Positions 55,870 to 63,879 are shown, counted from the first letter of the stretch. The stretch is 64,000 bases of DNA from Betaproteobacteria bacterium (GCA_016703785.1 JADJBM010000032.1:1-64000), one strand, 5' to 3'. Notes: a model not told the origin generated them from the sequence alone. Translations and numbers: made by a program.

Positions 55870-56337
55870 ATGAAATCTGCCGCCGCCGTCTGCTTCTCCG
55901 TCGCCCTCGCCAACACCCGCGCCTTCGACGACAACTCGGGCTATCCGTGGCCGATCCTGTTGCCGCGGGTGGACAAGCTCGTCGTCGACAAGGCGCGCCG
56001 CCGCCTCACCCTGATGGGCCGTGGCCGCGTCGTGCGCAGCTACCGCATCTCGCTCGGCGGCGAAGGCAGCGCGCCGGCGGGCCGCTATGTCGTCGCCGGG
56101 CGCAACCCGAAAAGCCCCTTCCACCTCGCGCTGCGCCTCGCCCGCCAGGCGCCGTCCGCCCCCGAGCGCGCCGGCGGCAGCCTGCAGCTGCACGGCACGC
56201 CCGACTGGCTCGGCCCCCTCGGCGCCGCCCTGCACGGCAGCGACTGGACCACCGGCGGCATCGCCGTCGCCAACGACCACATCGAGGACATCTGGAACCT
56301 GGTGACGGACGGCACGCCCGTCGTGATCCGGCCTTAA
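55870..56337 (+). CDS. L,D-transpeptidase-like protein lacking the catalytic cysteine
   Basis: The 155-residue protein has the YkuD fold in short form: LVVDKARRRLTLMGRGRVVRSY, GRYVVAGRNPKSPFHLAL, LQLHGTPDWLG and DWTTGGIAVANDHIEDIW. The family active site reads HG...DGCI; here the cysteine position (residue 130, codon GGC at 56257-56259) is glycine, so normal peptide cross-linking is not expected if the base is correct. The N-terminus is only weakly signal-like. It lies 101 bases behind the sortase gene and could belong to the same surface-assembly locus. A GGAGA site precedes the ATG. Confidence 0.8.
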   Translation: MKSAAAVCFSVALANTRAFDDNSGYPWPILLPRVDKLVVDKARRRLTLMGRGRVVRSYRISLGGEGSAPAGRYVVAGRNPKSPFHLALRLARQAPSAPERAGGSLQLHGTPDWLGPLGAALHGSDWTTGGIAVANDHIEDIWNLVTDGTPVVIRP

Positions 56338-56339
56338 CG

Positions 56340-56382
56340 CCCCTCACCCCAACCCTCTCCCCGCTCTGGCGGGGAGAGGGGG
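56340..56382. repeat. REP-like hairpin repeat
   Basis: CCCTCACCCC, AACCCTCTCCCCGC and the complementary GCGGGGAGAGGG form a hairpin just behind the L,D-transpeptidase-like gene, in the same orientation as the copy at 58058. Confidence 0.8.
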
Positions 56383-56414
56383 CATAAGGCCCGTTCACCC
56401 TGTAAAATCCGGGG

Positions 56415-57992
56415 ATGAAACGGATTTCCATTTACGACTCCACGCTGCGCGACGGCGCCCAGGCGCAGGGCATCTCGTATTCGGTGGACGACAAGATCAG
56501 GATCATCGAGCGCCTCGACGCGCTCGGCGTACAGCACATCGAGGCCGGCAACCCCGGCTCCAATCCGAAAGACCTGGAGTTCTTCGCCCGCGTGCGCGAG
56601 ATGAAGCTCACCCACGCGCGGCTGATCGCCTTCGGCGCCACGCGCAAGGTCGGCGTCGCGGTCGAGGCGGACGGCAATGTGCGCTCGCTGCTCGCCGCCG
56701 GCACAGACGCCATCGCCATCTTCGGCAAGAGCTGGGACTACCAGGTCACCAAGATCCTGCGCACCGAGCTCGACGAGAACCTGCGCATGATCGGCGACAC
56801 CATTCGCTACCTCAAGCAGCAGGGCAAGGAAGTGGTGTACGACGCCGAGCATTTCTTCGACGGCTACAAGGCCAACGCGGACTACGCGCTCGCCACGCTC
56901 ACCGCCGCGCACGACGCCGGCGCCGACTGCCTGTGCCTGTGCGACACCAACGGCGGCACCTTCCCCAACGACATCTACGACATCACGAAGAAAGTCGTCG
57001 CGCAGTTCAGGAAGGCGACGATCGGCATCCACTGCCACAACGACTGCGAGATGGCGGTGGCCAACTCGGTCATGGCGGTGCAGGCCGGCGCGACGCAGGT
57101 GCAGGGCACCATCAACGGCATCGGCGAGCGCTGCGGCAACGCCAACCTGTGCTCGATCATCCCCGACCTGCAGTTGAAGCTCGGCATCGAGTGCATCCCG
57201 CCGCAGAACCTGGCCAACCTCACCAACGTGGCGCGCGCCGTGAGCGACATCGCCAACATGCCGCACAACGAGAAGGCGGCCTACGTCGGCGCCGACGCCT
57301 TCGCCCACAAGGGCGGCATGCACATCGACGCCGTGGTGAAGAACCCCGTCTCCTACGAGCATGTCGACCCCGAGGTCGTCGGCAACAGCCGCCGCATGCT
57401 GATGTCGGAAGTCGCCGGGCGCAGCACGCTGCTGGCGCGCATCAAGGCCGTCGACCCGGCCATCGGCAAGGACTCCCCCGAGACGAAGAAGATCGTCGAT
57501 CGCCTCAAGCAGCTCGAGCACGAGGGCTACCAGTTCGAGGCGGCGGAGAGCTCCTTCGAGCTCGTCGTGCGCAAGATCCTCGGCAAGTACCGGCCCTTCT
57601 TCGAACTGATCGAGTTCAAGGTGATGGTCAACGAGCCCGCGGTCAATGGCATGAATTCCTCGGCCATGATCAAGATCCGCGTCGGCGACGAAGTGGAGAT
57701 CACTGCCGCCGAAGGCGACGGCCCGGTGAATGCCCTCGACAAGGCCGTGCGCAAGGCGCTCGAGCGCTTCTACCCGGCCATCGGCGAGATCCGCCTCACC
57801 GACTACAAGGTGCGCGTGCTCGATTCCAGGCAGGCCTCGGCCGCCAAGGTGCGCGTGCTCATCGAGTCCACCGACCACCGCGAGCACTGGACCACCATCG
57901 GCGTCTCCACCGACGTCATCGACGCCTCCTGGCACGCACTGGTGGATTCCATCGAGTACAAGCTGGTGCGCGAGCAGGAACGCAAGGGATAG
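56415..57992 (+). CDS. cimA: (R)-citramalate synthase
   Basis: CimA condenses pyruvate with acetyl-CoA to (R)-citramalate, opening a threonine-independent route to isoleucine through LeuCD. The 525-residue protein shows the DRE-TIM core: ISIYDSTLRDGAQAQGISYS, IEAGNPGSNPKDLEFF, CLCLCDTNGGTFP, IGIHCHNDCEMAVANS and GTINGIGERCGNANL, and a C-terminal LeuA-type regulatory domain. The length and the N-terminus fit CimA (TIGR00977 type) rather than LeuA. LeuCD lie 1 kb downstream. Confidence 0.92.
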   Translation: MKRISIYDSTLRDGAQAQGISYSVDDKIRIIERLDALGVQHIEAGNPGSNPKDLEFFARVREMKLTHARLIAFGATRKVGVAVEADGNVRSLLAAGTDAIAIFGKSWDYQVTKILRTELDENLRMIGDTIRYLKQQGKEVVYDAEHFFDGYKANADYALATLTAAHDAGADCLCLCDTNGGTFPNDIYDITKKVVAQFRKATIGIHCHNDCEMAVANSVMAVQAGATQVQGTINGIGERCGNANLCSIIPDLQLKLGIECIPPQNLANLTNVARAVSDIANMPHNEKAAYVGADAFAHKGGMHIDAVVKNPVSYEHVDPEVVGNSRRMLMSEVAGRSTLLARIKAVDPAIGKDSPETKKIVDRLKQLEHEGYQFEAAESSFELVVRKILGKYRPFFELIEFKVMVNEPAVNGMNSSAMIKIRVGDEVEITAAEGDGPVNALDKAVRKALERFYPAIGEIRLTDYKVRVLDSRQASAAKVRVLIESTDHREHWTTIGVSTDVIDASWHALVDSIEYKLVREQERKG

Positions 57993-58000
57993 CGCGCCTT

Positions 58001-58099
58001 TCCCCCTCTCCCTCTGGCGGGAGAGGGTCGGGGTGAGGGTGGATCAGACGCCGCTTGCCCCTCACCCTAACCCTCTCCCCGTTCCCGGGGAGAGGGGAC
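58001..58099. repeat. Inverted pair of REP-like repeats (REPIN-type doublet)
   Basis: Copy one (58001-58041: CCCCCTCTCC hairpin, then GGGGTGAGGGTGG) and copy two (58058-58098: CCCCTCACCC, then the CCCTCTCCCC hairpin) face each other about 16 bases apart. The pair lies between the convergent cimA and regulator genes. Confidence 0.8.
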
Positions 58100-58111
58100 A
58101 GACAAAATCAT

Positions 58112-58915
58112 TCAGCGTTTCTCCGGCTTCAGCAGCACCAGCTTGAGGTGCTCCTGGTCCACCGGCCGCAGCGTCACCTGCTGATACGTCACGCGTCCCA
58201 GGCGCGGATGGTTGAAGGCGCGCTGGCCGCCCTGCCGTTCCAGCACGTCGTGCTGTTTCCAGTAGCGCGAAAATTCCGGGCTGCCCTTCTTCAGGTCGTC
58301 GACCAGGCGCTCCAGCGCCGGCTCGTCGAGCCGCGTGCGGCAGTCGGCGCGAAACTCGGCAGTGAGGCGACGCGCGCGCGTCTCCCAGTCGGCGATGAAC
58401 TGCCGCGCCGAAGGCTGCAGGAAAACGAAGCGCAGCAGGTTGCGCGGCTGCTCGTGCGTTTTGTCCGCCTTGGCCTTCTTGTCGAGCCAGCCGGCGAACA
58501 GCGCCGCCGCCGCCTTGTTCCACGCCAGCATGTCCCAGGTGCGGCCCATGATGTAGGCGGGGATGCCGATGTCGCCGAGCAGGCCGGTGAGCAGTTCCGA
58601 GGCGGCATCCTCCTCCGGCGCCGCGCCGAGCGGATCGTGCCGCCCGGCCAGCTCGAAGATGTAGGCGCGCTCGCCGCGCGTCAAACGCAGCGTCTGCGCC
58701 AGGCGGTTGAGCGCCTCGGCCGAGACATTCACGGCGCGCCCCTGTTCGATCCAGGTGTACCAGGTCGGACTGATGCCGGCCAGCTGCGCCACTTCCTCGC
58801 GCCGCAGGCCCTGCGCGCGGCGCCGGCTGCCGGCAGGAAAGCCGAATTCCTCCGGCGCATGGCGACTGCGCATGACCTGCAGGAATTCGCCGAGCTCCTT
58901 GCGGCGGCTATCCAT
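58112..58915 (-). CDS. Helix-turn-helix regulator with MmyB-like ligand domain
   Basis: The 267-residue regulator has an N-terminal XRE-type helix-turn-helix (RREEVAQLAGISPTWYTWIEQG, residues 38-60) and a C-terminal MmyB-like domain (IPAYIMGRTWDMLAWNKAAAAL, FIADWETRARRL, VTYQQVTLRPVDQEHLKLVL) that in relatives binds a fatty acid or similar ligand. These regulators usually control a neighbouring oxidoreductase gene; here the divergent neighbour is leuC. Ligand and target unknown. Confidence 0.88.
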   Translation of the reverse strand: MDSRRKELGEFLQVMRSRHAPEEFGFPAGSRRRAQGLRREEVAQLAGISPTWYTWIEQGRAVNVSAEALNRLAQTLRLTRGERAYIFELAGRHDPLGAAPEEDAASELLTGLLGDIGIPAYIMGRTWDMLAWNKAAAALFAGWLDKKAKADKTHEQPRNLLRFVFLQPSARQFIADWETRARRLTAEFRADCRTRLDEPALERLVDDLKKGSPEFSRYWKQHDVLERQGGQRAFNHPRLGRVTYQQVTLRPVDQEHLKLVLLKPEKR

Positions 58916-58935
58916 GTCGACTCCTGGCTGTTAAT

Positions 58936-58990
58936 TGCAGTACTAGTATAACTACCAGCCTTGTCAGGGTACTAAACCTTCGATACCATT
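58936..58990. promoter_or_regulatory. Possible divergent control region
   Basis: The 134-base gap between the divergent regulator and leuC contains the palindrome TACTAGTA (58941-58948) and a repeated TACTA motif near 58970 in AT-richer sequence. This is a plausible regulator-binding site; nothing firmer can be said. Confidence 0.25.
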
Positions 58991-59049
58991 TTTTTCACAA
59001 CGGGCTTTTAATAGCCCTTCCATCTCACCCAACGCAGCAAGGAGCCGCC

Positions 59050-60456
59050 ATGGCCGGCAAGACGCTTTACGACAAACTCTGGGAATCGCACGTCGTCCGC
59101 GAGGAATCCGACGGCACCTGCCTCCTCTACATCGACCGCCACCTCATGCACGAGGTGACCAGCCCGCAGGCCTTCGAGGGCCTGCGCCTGGCCGGACGCA
59201 AGGCGTGGCGTTCCTCCAGCGTGGTCGCCAACCCCGACCACAACACGCCCACCGACCACTGGGACGAAGGCATCAAGGATCCCGTCTCGCGCCTGCAGGT
59301 GGAAACCCTCGACGCCAACATCAAGGATTTCGGCGCGCTGGTGTACTTCCCCTTCAAGCACGCCAACCAGGGCATCATCCACGTCATCGGCCCGGAGAAC
59401 GGCACCACCCTGCCCGGCATGACCGTGGTGTGCGGCGACAGCCACACCTCCACCCACGGCGCCTTCGGCGCGCTGGCCTACGGCATCGGCACCTCCGAAG
59501 TCGAGCACGTGCTGGCGACGCAGACGCTGGTCTCCAAGCCCTCGAAGCGCATGCTGGTGAAGGTCGACGGCAAAGTCAGCCCCGGCGTGACGGCGAAGGA
59601 CATCGCGCTGGCCATCATCGGCCGGATCGGCACCGCCGGCGGCACCGGCTACGCCATCGAGTTCGGCGGCAGCGCCATCCGCGACCTTTCCGTCGAAGGC
59701 CGCATGACCCTTTGCAACATGACCATCGAGGCCGGCGCGCGCGCCGGCATCGTCGCCCCCGACGACAAGACCGCCGCCTACCTCAAGGGCCGCACCTACG
59801 CGCCGCAAGCTGCCGACTGGGACAAGGCCGTCGCCTACTGGAAAACCCTGCATTCCGACGCCGACGCCGTCTTCGACAGCGTGGTCGAACTGGATGCCGC
59901 GCAGATCGAGCCGCAAGTCACCTGGGGAACCTCGCCCGAGCAGGTGCTGCCGGTCGGCGGACGCGTGCCCGATCCCGCCAGGGAAACCGATGCGCAGAAG
60001 CGCGACGGCATCGCGCGCGCCCTGCAGTACATGGGCCTCACCGCCGACACGCCGATCCAGGACATCCAGGTCGACAAGGTCTTCATCGGCTCGTGCACCA
60101 ACTCGCGCATCGAGGACCTGCGCGCCGCCGCCCAATTCACCCGGGGCAAGAAGAAGGCCGCCAACGTCAAGCTGGTGCTGGTCGTGCCCGGCTCCGGCCA
60201 GGTCAAGCGCCAGGCCGAGGCCGAGGGCCTCGACAAGATCTTCATCGAGGCCGGCTTCGAGTGGCGCGAACCGGGCTGCTCGATGTGCCTGGCCATGAAC
60301 GCCGACCGCCTCGCCCCGGGCGAGCGCTGCGCCTCCACCTCCAACCGCAACTTCGAAGGGCGCCAGGGCGCCGGCGGGCGCACCCACCTCGTCAGCCCCG
60401 AGATGGCCGCCGCCGCCGCCATCGCCGGCCACTTCGTCGACATCCGCACAATCTGA
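59050..60456 (+). CDS. leuC: 3-isopropylmalate dehydratase large subunit
   Basis: LeuC is the aconitase-type large subunit that isomerises 2- to 3-isopropylmalate for leucine, and also citramalate to 3-methylmalate for isoleucine. The 468-residue protein has VVCGDSHTSTHGAFGALAYGIG, the cluster cysteines in FIGSCTNSRIEDLR and GCSMCLAMN, and the C-terminal SNRNFEGRQGAGGRTHL. An AAGGAG site precedes ATG 59050. leuD follows after nine bases. One 24-bp word lies in sense at codons for GKVSPGVTA, a segment that still fits the family. Confidence 0.96.
   Translation: MAGKTLYDKLWESHVVREESDGTCLLYIDRHLMHEVTSPQAFEGLRLAGRKAWRSSSVVANPDHNTPTDHWDEGIKDPVSRLQVETLDANIKDFGALVYFPFKHANQGIIHVIGPENGTTLPGMTVVCGDSHTSTHGAFGALAYGIGTSEVEHVLATQTLVSKPSKRMLVKVDGKVSPGVTAKDIALAIIGRIGTAGGTGYAIEFGGSAIRDLSVEGRMTLCNMTIEAGARAGIVAPDDKTAAYLKGRTYAPQAADWDKAVAYWKTLHSDADAVFDSVVELDAAQIEPQVTWGTSPEQVLPVGGRVPDPARETDAQKRDGIARALQYMGLTADTPIQDIQVDKVFIGSCTNSRIEDLRAAAQFTRGKKKAANVKLVLVVPGSGQVKRQAEAEGLDKIFIEAGFEWREPGCSMCLAMNADRLAPGERCASTSNRNFEGRQGAGGRTHLVSPEMAAAAAIAGHFVDIRTI
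59572..59595 (+). repeat. 24-bp bipartite word, copy 12
   Basis: AAAGTCAG, ten bases, ACGGCG, in sense within leuC. Confidence 0.8.
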
Positions 60457-60465
60457 GGAGCCGCC

Positions 60466-61104
60466 ATGAAAGCCTTCAAATCCCTCAACGGCCTGGTCTG
60501 CCCGCTCGACCGCGCCAACGTCGACACCGACGCCATCATCCCCAAGCAGTTCCTCAAGTCGATCAAGCGCTCGGGCTTCGGCCCCTACCTCTTCGACGAG
60601 TGGCGCTATGAGGATTTCGGCGAGCCGGGCATGGACTGCAGCACGCGCCCGCTGAAGAAGGACTTCGTCCTCAACCAGCCGCGCTACGCCGGCGCGCAGG
60701 TGCTGCTCGCCCGCGACAACTTCGGCTGCGGCTCCAGCCGCGAGCACGCGCCCTGGGCCATCGAGGACTACGGCTTCCGCGTCGTCATCGCGCCGTCCTT
60801 CGCCGACATCTTCTTCTCCAACTGCTACAAGAACGGCGTGCTGCCGATCGTGCTGCCGGCCGACGTGGTGGACAAGCTCTTCAAGGAATGCGCGGCAAAA
60901 GAAGGCTACAAACTCGACGTCAACCTCGAGGCGCAGAAAGTCACCACCCCGTCGGGCGAATCCTTCGCCTTCGACATCACGCCGCACCGCAAGCACTGCA
61001 TGCTCAACGGCCTCGACGAGATCGGCCTGACGCTGCAGCATGCCGACGAAATCAAGGCCTTCGAAGCGAAGCACAAGGCCGTGCAGCCCTGGCTGTTCGC
61101 CTGA
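60466..61104 (+). CDS. leuD: 3-isopropylmalate dehydratase small subunit
   Basis: LeuD is the swivelling small subunit that completes the isopropylmalate isomerase with LeuC. The 212-residue protein has NGLVCPLDRANVDTDAIIPK, FGCGSSREHAPWAI, FADIFFSNCYKNGVLPI and the C-terminal half of the usual length. It is nine bases behind leuC and ends just before a bidirectional terminator. leuB is not in the window. Confidence 0.96.
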   Translation: MKAFKSLNGLVCPLDRANVDTDAIIPKQFLKSIKRSGFGPYLFDEWRYEDFGEPGMDCSTRPLKKDFVLNQPRYAGAQVLLARDNFGCGSSREHAPWAIEDYGFRVVIAPSFADIFFSNCYKNGVLPIVLPADVVDKLFKECAAKEGYKLDVNLEAQKVTTPSGESFAFDITPHRKHCMLNGLDEIGLTLQHADEIKAFEAKHKAVQPWLFA

Positions 61105-61106
61105 AA

Positions 61107-61134
61107 TAAAAAGCGGGCGGCCGAGGCCGCCCGC
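61107..61134. terminator. Terminator between leuD and the fasciclin gene
   Basis: A nine-base stem, GCGGGCGGC (61113-61121) with GCCGCCCGC (61126-61134), and a four-base loop. A run of A/T (AATAAAAA) lies on the leuD side, so on the minus strand it becomes the T run of a strong terminator for the fasciclin gene; it may also end leuCD transcripts. Confidence 0.85.
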
Positions 61135-61173
61135 AAGGGTGGATGGCAAGGGGCCATCCAGGGAGGAGACGGT

Positions 61174-61656
61174 TCAGTTCGGCAGCACGACGCTGTCGAT
61201 GACGTGGATCACGCCGTTGCTGGTGACGATGTCGGTCTTCACCACCTTGGCCTGGTCTACCGTCACGTTGCCGTAACTGGTGCCGATGGTCAGCGACTGG
61301 CCCTGCACGGTCGGCACCATGCCCGGCTTGACGTCCTTCGCCATCACCTTGCCCGACACCACATGATAGGTCAGCACCGCGCGCAGCTTTTCCTTGTCCT
61401 TGAGCAGGGCATCGAGCTGGTCCTGCGGGATCTTCGCAAAGGCCGCGTCGGTCGGCGCGAACACCGTGAACGGGCCCGGTCCCTTGAGGGTATCCACGAG
61501 GTCGGCCGCCTTGACTGCCGTGACCAGCGTGTTGAAGCTGCCGGCCGACACGGCGGTATCGACGATGTCTTTCTTTGCTTCGGCAACTGCCACCGTAGCA
61601 GCCATGGACACCGCCAGACCGGCGGCCAGATTTCTGATCGATTTTGAAACTTGCAT
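61174..61656 (-). CDS. Secreted fasciclin-domain protein
   Basis: This 160-residue protein has a signal peptide (MAATVAVAEAKKDIVDT) and one FAS1 domain: FNTLVTAVKAADLVDTLKG, GPFTVFAPTDAAFAKIP, LRAVLTYHVVSGKVMA and the C-terminal NGVIHVIDSVVLP. FAS1 domains mediate adhesion; single-domain secreted forms are common in proteobacteria and have no fixed partner. It has a GGAGG-type site before its ATG and a terminator behind it, so it is transcribed alone. Confidence 0.92.
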   Translation of the reverse strand: MQVSKSIRNLAAGLAVSMAATVAVAEAKKDIVDTAVSAGSFNTLVTAVKAADLVDTLKGPGPFTVFAPTDAAFAKIPQDQLDALLKDKEKLRAVLTYHVVSGKVMAKDVKPGMVPTVQGQSLTIGTSYGNVTVDQAKVVKTDIVTSNGVIHVIDSVVLPN

Positions 61657-62096
61657 TTACTTGTCCTCCAGTTGATGGGTAGGTTGAACGAGTCAAATGG
61701 CTCGTAATGTCCTAGACAAACAACTGGAGTGGCAGTTCATTTATATTTGAATTATTTTATTGCTTCAATCTGGTTACTCAGTGAATACGTTACATATCAA
61801 TTAGTTAATCAATTATTGCCCTATTAAGCCAAGGGCTATCTGGCCAATTCAAAATGCTGATATTGGCCAGGACAAAACAGATGGTGTCCGCGTCGAAACC
61901 CGCGCAAATGCAGGCGCCGACAGAATCAGTGCAAACAAGCCCACGCGCGAGCACCCGCCATGGCGTTGCCCACGAAAGTCAGCCCCTGCAACACGGCGAC
62001 ATTTGTTCGTCAATCATTATCCTTGGCTCATCTGGTGAGCCGGTACCCGCATGAGAATGGGATCACCGACCTAGTCAGTGATTTATAAGTTACAAT
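61657..62096. other. 440-base AT-rich intergenic stretch before the toxin-antitoxin region
   Basis: Positions about 61730-61850 are markedly AT-rich for this genome and probably include the fasciclin promoter and the border of acquired DNA. No gene is supported. Copy 13 of the 24-bp word lies at 61975-61998. From about 61850 to 61970 the composition returns towards the genome average. Confidence 0.5.
61975..61998 (+). repeat. 24-bp bipartite word, copy 13
   Basis: AAAGTCAG, ten bases, ACGGCG, between genes, 99 bases before the first toxin gene. Confidence 0.85.
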
Positions 62097-62423
62097 ATGT
62101 CCCATTCCATCGAGCACTACCGCGATGCCGGCGGCCGAGTGCCTTTCCAGGCATGGATCGACGGCCTAAAGGACAAGGCAACGAAGGCGCGAATCGCGTT
62201 TCGCCTGGCCAAGGTGGCGGCCGGCAATTTCGGCGACTGCAAGCCGTGCCGCGACGGGGTTTGGGAACTGCGCGAGGATTTCGGACCGGGCTACCGCATC
62301 TACTACGCTCGCAGCGGCAAGACCATCGTCCTGCTGCTCTGCGGCGGCGACAAGCGGAGCCAGCAAGCCGACATCGAGCGCGCCGTCGCCTGCTGGAAGG
62401 ATTACCAACGGAGAAAAGCATAA
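62097..62423 (+). CDS. Toxin of a type II module (RelE/HigB, Gp49-like)
   Basis: This 108-residue protein matches the phage Gp49/HigB-like addiction-module killer group: FQAWIDGLKDKATKARIAFR, GNFGDCKPCRDGVWELR, GPGYRIYYARSGKTIVLLL and the C-terminal DIERAVACWKDY. Such toxins usually cleave mRNA on the ribosome. The toxin comes first and its TAA overlaps the antitoxin ATG by one base, the usual order for this group. Confidence 0.88.
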   Translation: MSHSIEHYRDAGGRVPFQAWIDGLKDKATKARIAFRLAKVAAGNFGDCKPCRDGVWELREDFGPGYRIYYARSGKTIVLLLCGGDKRSQQADIERAVACWKDYQRRKA

Positions 62424-62758
62424 TGAAACGACGCGCACCTGCCGCTTCAGTCTCGCACGAGGAATGGGTCATCGACGCCCTTCGCTCCGACCCGGAATTC
62501 GCGGTCGAATACCTCAAGCAGGCCATGGAAGGCATGAACGATCCGGAAGGCCGGGGCGCGGCACTGCTCGCGCTGCGCCAGATCGCCGAATCCTTCGGCG
62601 GCGTGGCCAAGATCGCCGCGGCGGCCGGCGTGCAGCGCGAAAGCCTCTATCGCGCGCTCTCGCCGAAGGGCAACCCTACGCTGAACACGCTGCTCGCAGT
62701 GCTGAAATCCGTCGGCATGCGGCTTTCTGTGGAACCGGATCGCAAGGCCCACGCCTGA
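62423..62758 (+). CDS. Antitoxin of a type II module, HTH type
   Basis: The 111-residue protein has a short N-terminal region that probably binds the toxin and a helix-turn-helix (GGVAKIAAAAGVQRESLYRALS, about residue 70) with the family end NPTLNTLLAVLKSVGMRLSV. It neutralises the Gp49-like toxin and should autorepress the pair. ATG 62423 overlaps the toxin stop. It is followed immediately by the remnant of a Fic-like gene. Confidence 0.88.
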   Translation: MKRRAPAASVSHEEWVIDALRSDPEFAVEYLKQAMEGMNDPEGRGAALLALRQIAESFGGVAKIAAAAGVQRESLYRALSPKGNPTLNTLLAVLKSVGMRLSVEPDRKAHA

Positions 62759-62759
62759 C

Positions 62760-63175
62760 CCAACCCGAACACCCGCGCCGAAAAGCACCAGGCCTCACCC
62801 AACCATCCGTTCGTCGCATTCCACCTGGAAGGCATGCGCTGCGTCATCCACCGCCTGCACGAGCACGGCAACCGCATCGTCGGCATACTGCTCTTCGAGA
62901 GCACGATACGGCGTGCGCTGGACCGCAAGGAAATCAACGCCCGCCAGTACACCATCCTTTCACAGCTGCTCGACAAAGGCGCCACCGGCCTCGATGAAGT
63001 GCGGCACAGCCCGTGGTATCAAAGCCTGTACCTCAAGCTCAACGACAAGACACGGCAGCGCAACCTGAACCGGCTGCGTGAAATGGAGCTGCTGTTCCTG
63101 GATGAAAGCAACCGGCTTTGGCCGGGCTTTGCACGGCCAAAGAACATCAAGCCTGTCGGCAGGAAGGGCGCCTGA
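62760..63175 (+). pseudogene. C-terminal remnant of a Fic-family protein
   Basis: The region reads HPFVAFHLEGMRCVIHRLHE and on through INARQYTILSQLLDKGATGL and YLKLNDKTRQRNLNRLREM to a TGA at 63175. This resembles the C-terminal winged-helix part of some Fic proteins. The catalytic HPFxxGNGR motif is absent and there is no plausible start before the segment; an internal ATG at 62834 is available. It lies two bases behind the antitoxin gene, so it is probably a truncated leftover. The family assignment is tentative. Confidence 0.5.
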
Positions 63176-63185
63176 GCTGCAACGG

Positions 63186-63209
63186 AAAGTCAGTCTCCGC
63201 AATACGGCG
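63186..63209 (+). repeat. 24-bp bipartite word, copy 14
   Basis: AAAGTCAG, ten bases, ACGGCG, between the Fic-like remnant and the second toxin-antitoxin module. Confidence 0.85.
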
Positions 63210-63239
63210 GTCGTCCATCTCTTGCGGCATGACCGAATA

Positions 63240-63257
63240 CGGACTATATTCAGTCCG
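63240..63257. promoter_or_regulatory. Probable operator of the Phd/ParE-type module
   Basis: The inverted repeat CGGACT-ATATTC-AGTCCG lies 16 bases before the antitoxin ATG, where a Phd-type antitoxin would bind to repress its own operon. The AAGGAGG ribosome-binding site follows at about 63262. Confidence 0.55.
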
Positions 63258-63273
63258 TCGGCAAGGAGGCCCC

Positions 63274-63549
63274 ATGAAATACACCACCCGCATCAAGCCC
63301 ATCAGCTACGTGAAGTCCAACGCGGCGGAGATCATCCGCGAGCTTGCCGAGCGGCGCGAGCCCCTGGTCATCACCCAGAACGGCGAAGCCAGGGCGGTCT
63401 TGCAGGACGTCGCCACTTACGATGAGACGCAGGAGACGATGGCGCTGCTCAAGATCCTCGCCCTGGGCACCCGGCAGGTCGAGGAAGGCAAGGTCGTGCC
63501 GGCCTCGCAGGCCGTCAAGCGCTTGCGCGGCAGGAAGGCGCGGGGCTGA
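63274..63549 (+). CDS. Antitoxin, Phd/YefM type
   Basis: The 91-residue protein has the Phd/YefM N-terminal DNA-binding fold (KPISYVKSNAAEIIRELAER, PLVITQNGEARAVLQDV) and a C-terminal toxin-binding tail (MALLKILALGTRQVEEGK, AVKRLRGRKA). A strong AAGGAGG site precedes ATG 63274. Its TGA overlaps the toxin ATG by one base. An inverted repeat upstream is a likely operator for autorepression. Confidence 0.92.
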   Translation: MKYTTRIKPISYVKSNAAEIIRELAERREPLVITQNGEARAVLQDVATYDETQETMALLKILALGTRQVEEGKVVPASQAVKRLRGRKARG

Positions 63550-63875
63550 TGCGTTTCGAGGTCTTCCTCACCGAAGACGCCGCGCGCGACCTCGAGGAAA
63601 TCCACGGCTACATCGCAACGCACGACGCCCCCGCCAAGGCCGAATACGTCCTCGACAGGATCGAGGAAGTCATCGAAAGCCTGGCGACCTTTCCCGAGCG
63701 CGGCGCCTTCCCGCGCGAATTCCACGCCCTCGGCATCCGCGAATATCGCGAAACCCGCTTCAAGCCCTACCGCGTGATCTACCGGATCATGGGGAAGCGG
63801 ATCTATATCTACCTGATTGCCGACGGGCGGCGCGACATGCAAACGCTGCTGGAGCGCCGGCTGCTGGGCGCCTGA
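63549..63875 (+). CDS. Toxin, RelE/ParE type
   Basis: The 108-residue protein shows the RelE/ParE superfamily pattern: VFLTEDAARDLEEIHGYIATH, LDRIEEVIESLATFPERG, EYRETRFKPYRVIYRIMG and IYIYLIADGRRDMQTLLERRL. It is paired with the preceding antitoxin by a one-base overlap. The ParE branch poisons gyrase while RelE cleaves mRNA; the sequence alone does not settle which. The 24-bp word begins five bases behind its stop. Confidence 0.92.
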   Translation: MRFEVFLTEDAARDLEEIHGYIATHDAPAKAEYVLDRIEEVIESLATFPERGAFPREFHALGIREYRETRFKPYRVIYRIMGKRIYIYLIADGRRDMQTLLERRLLGA

Positions 63876-63879
63876 GGGA

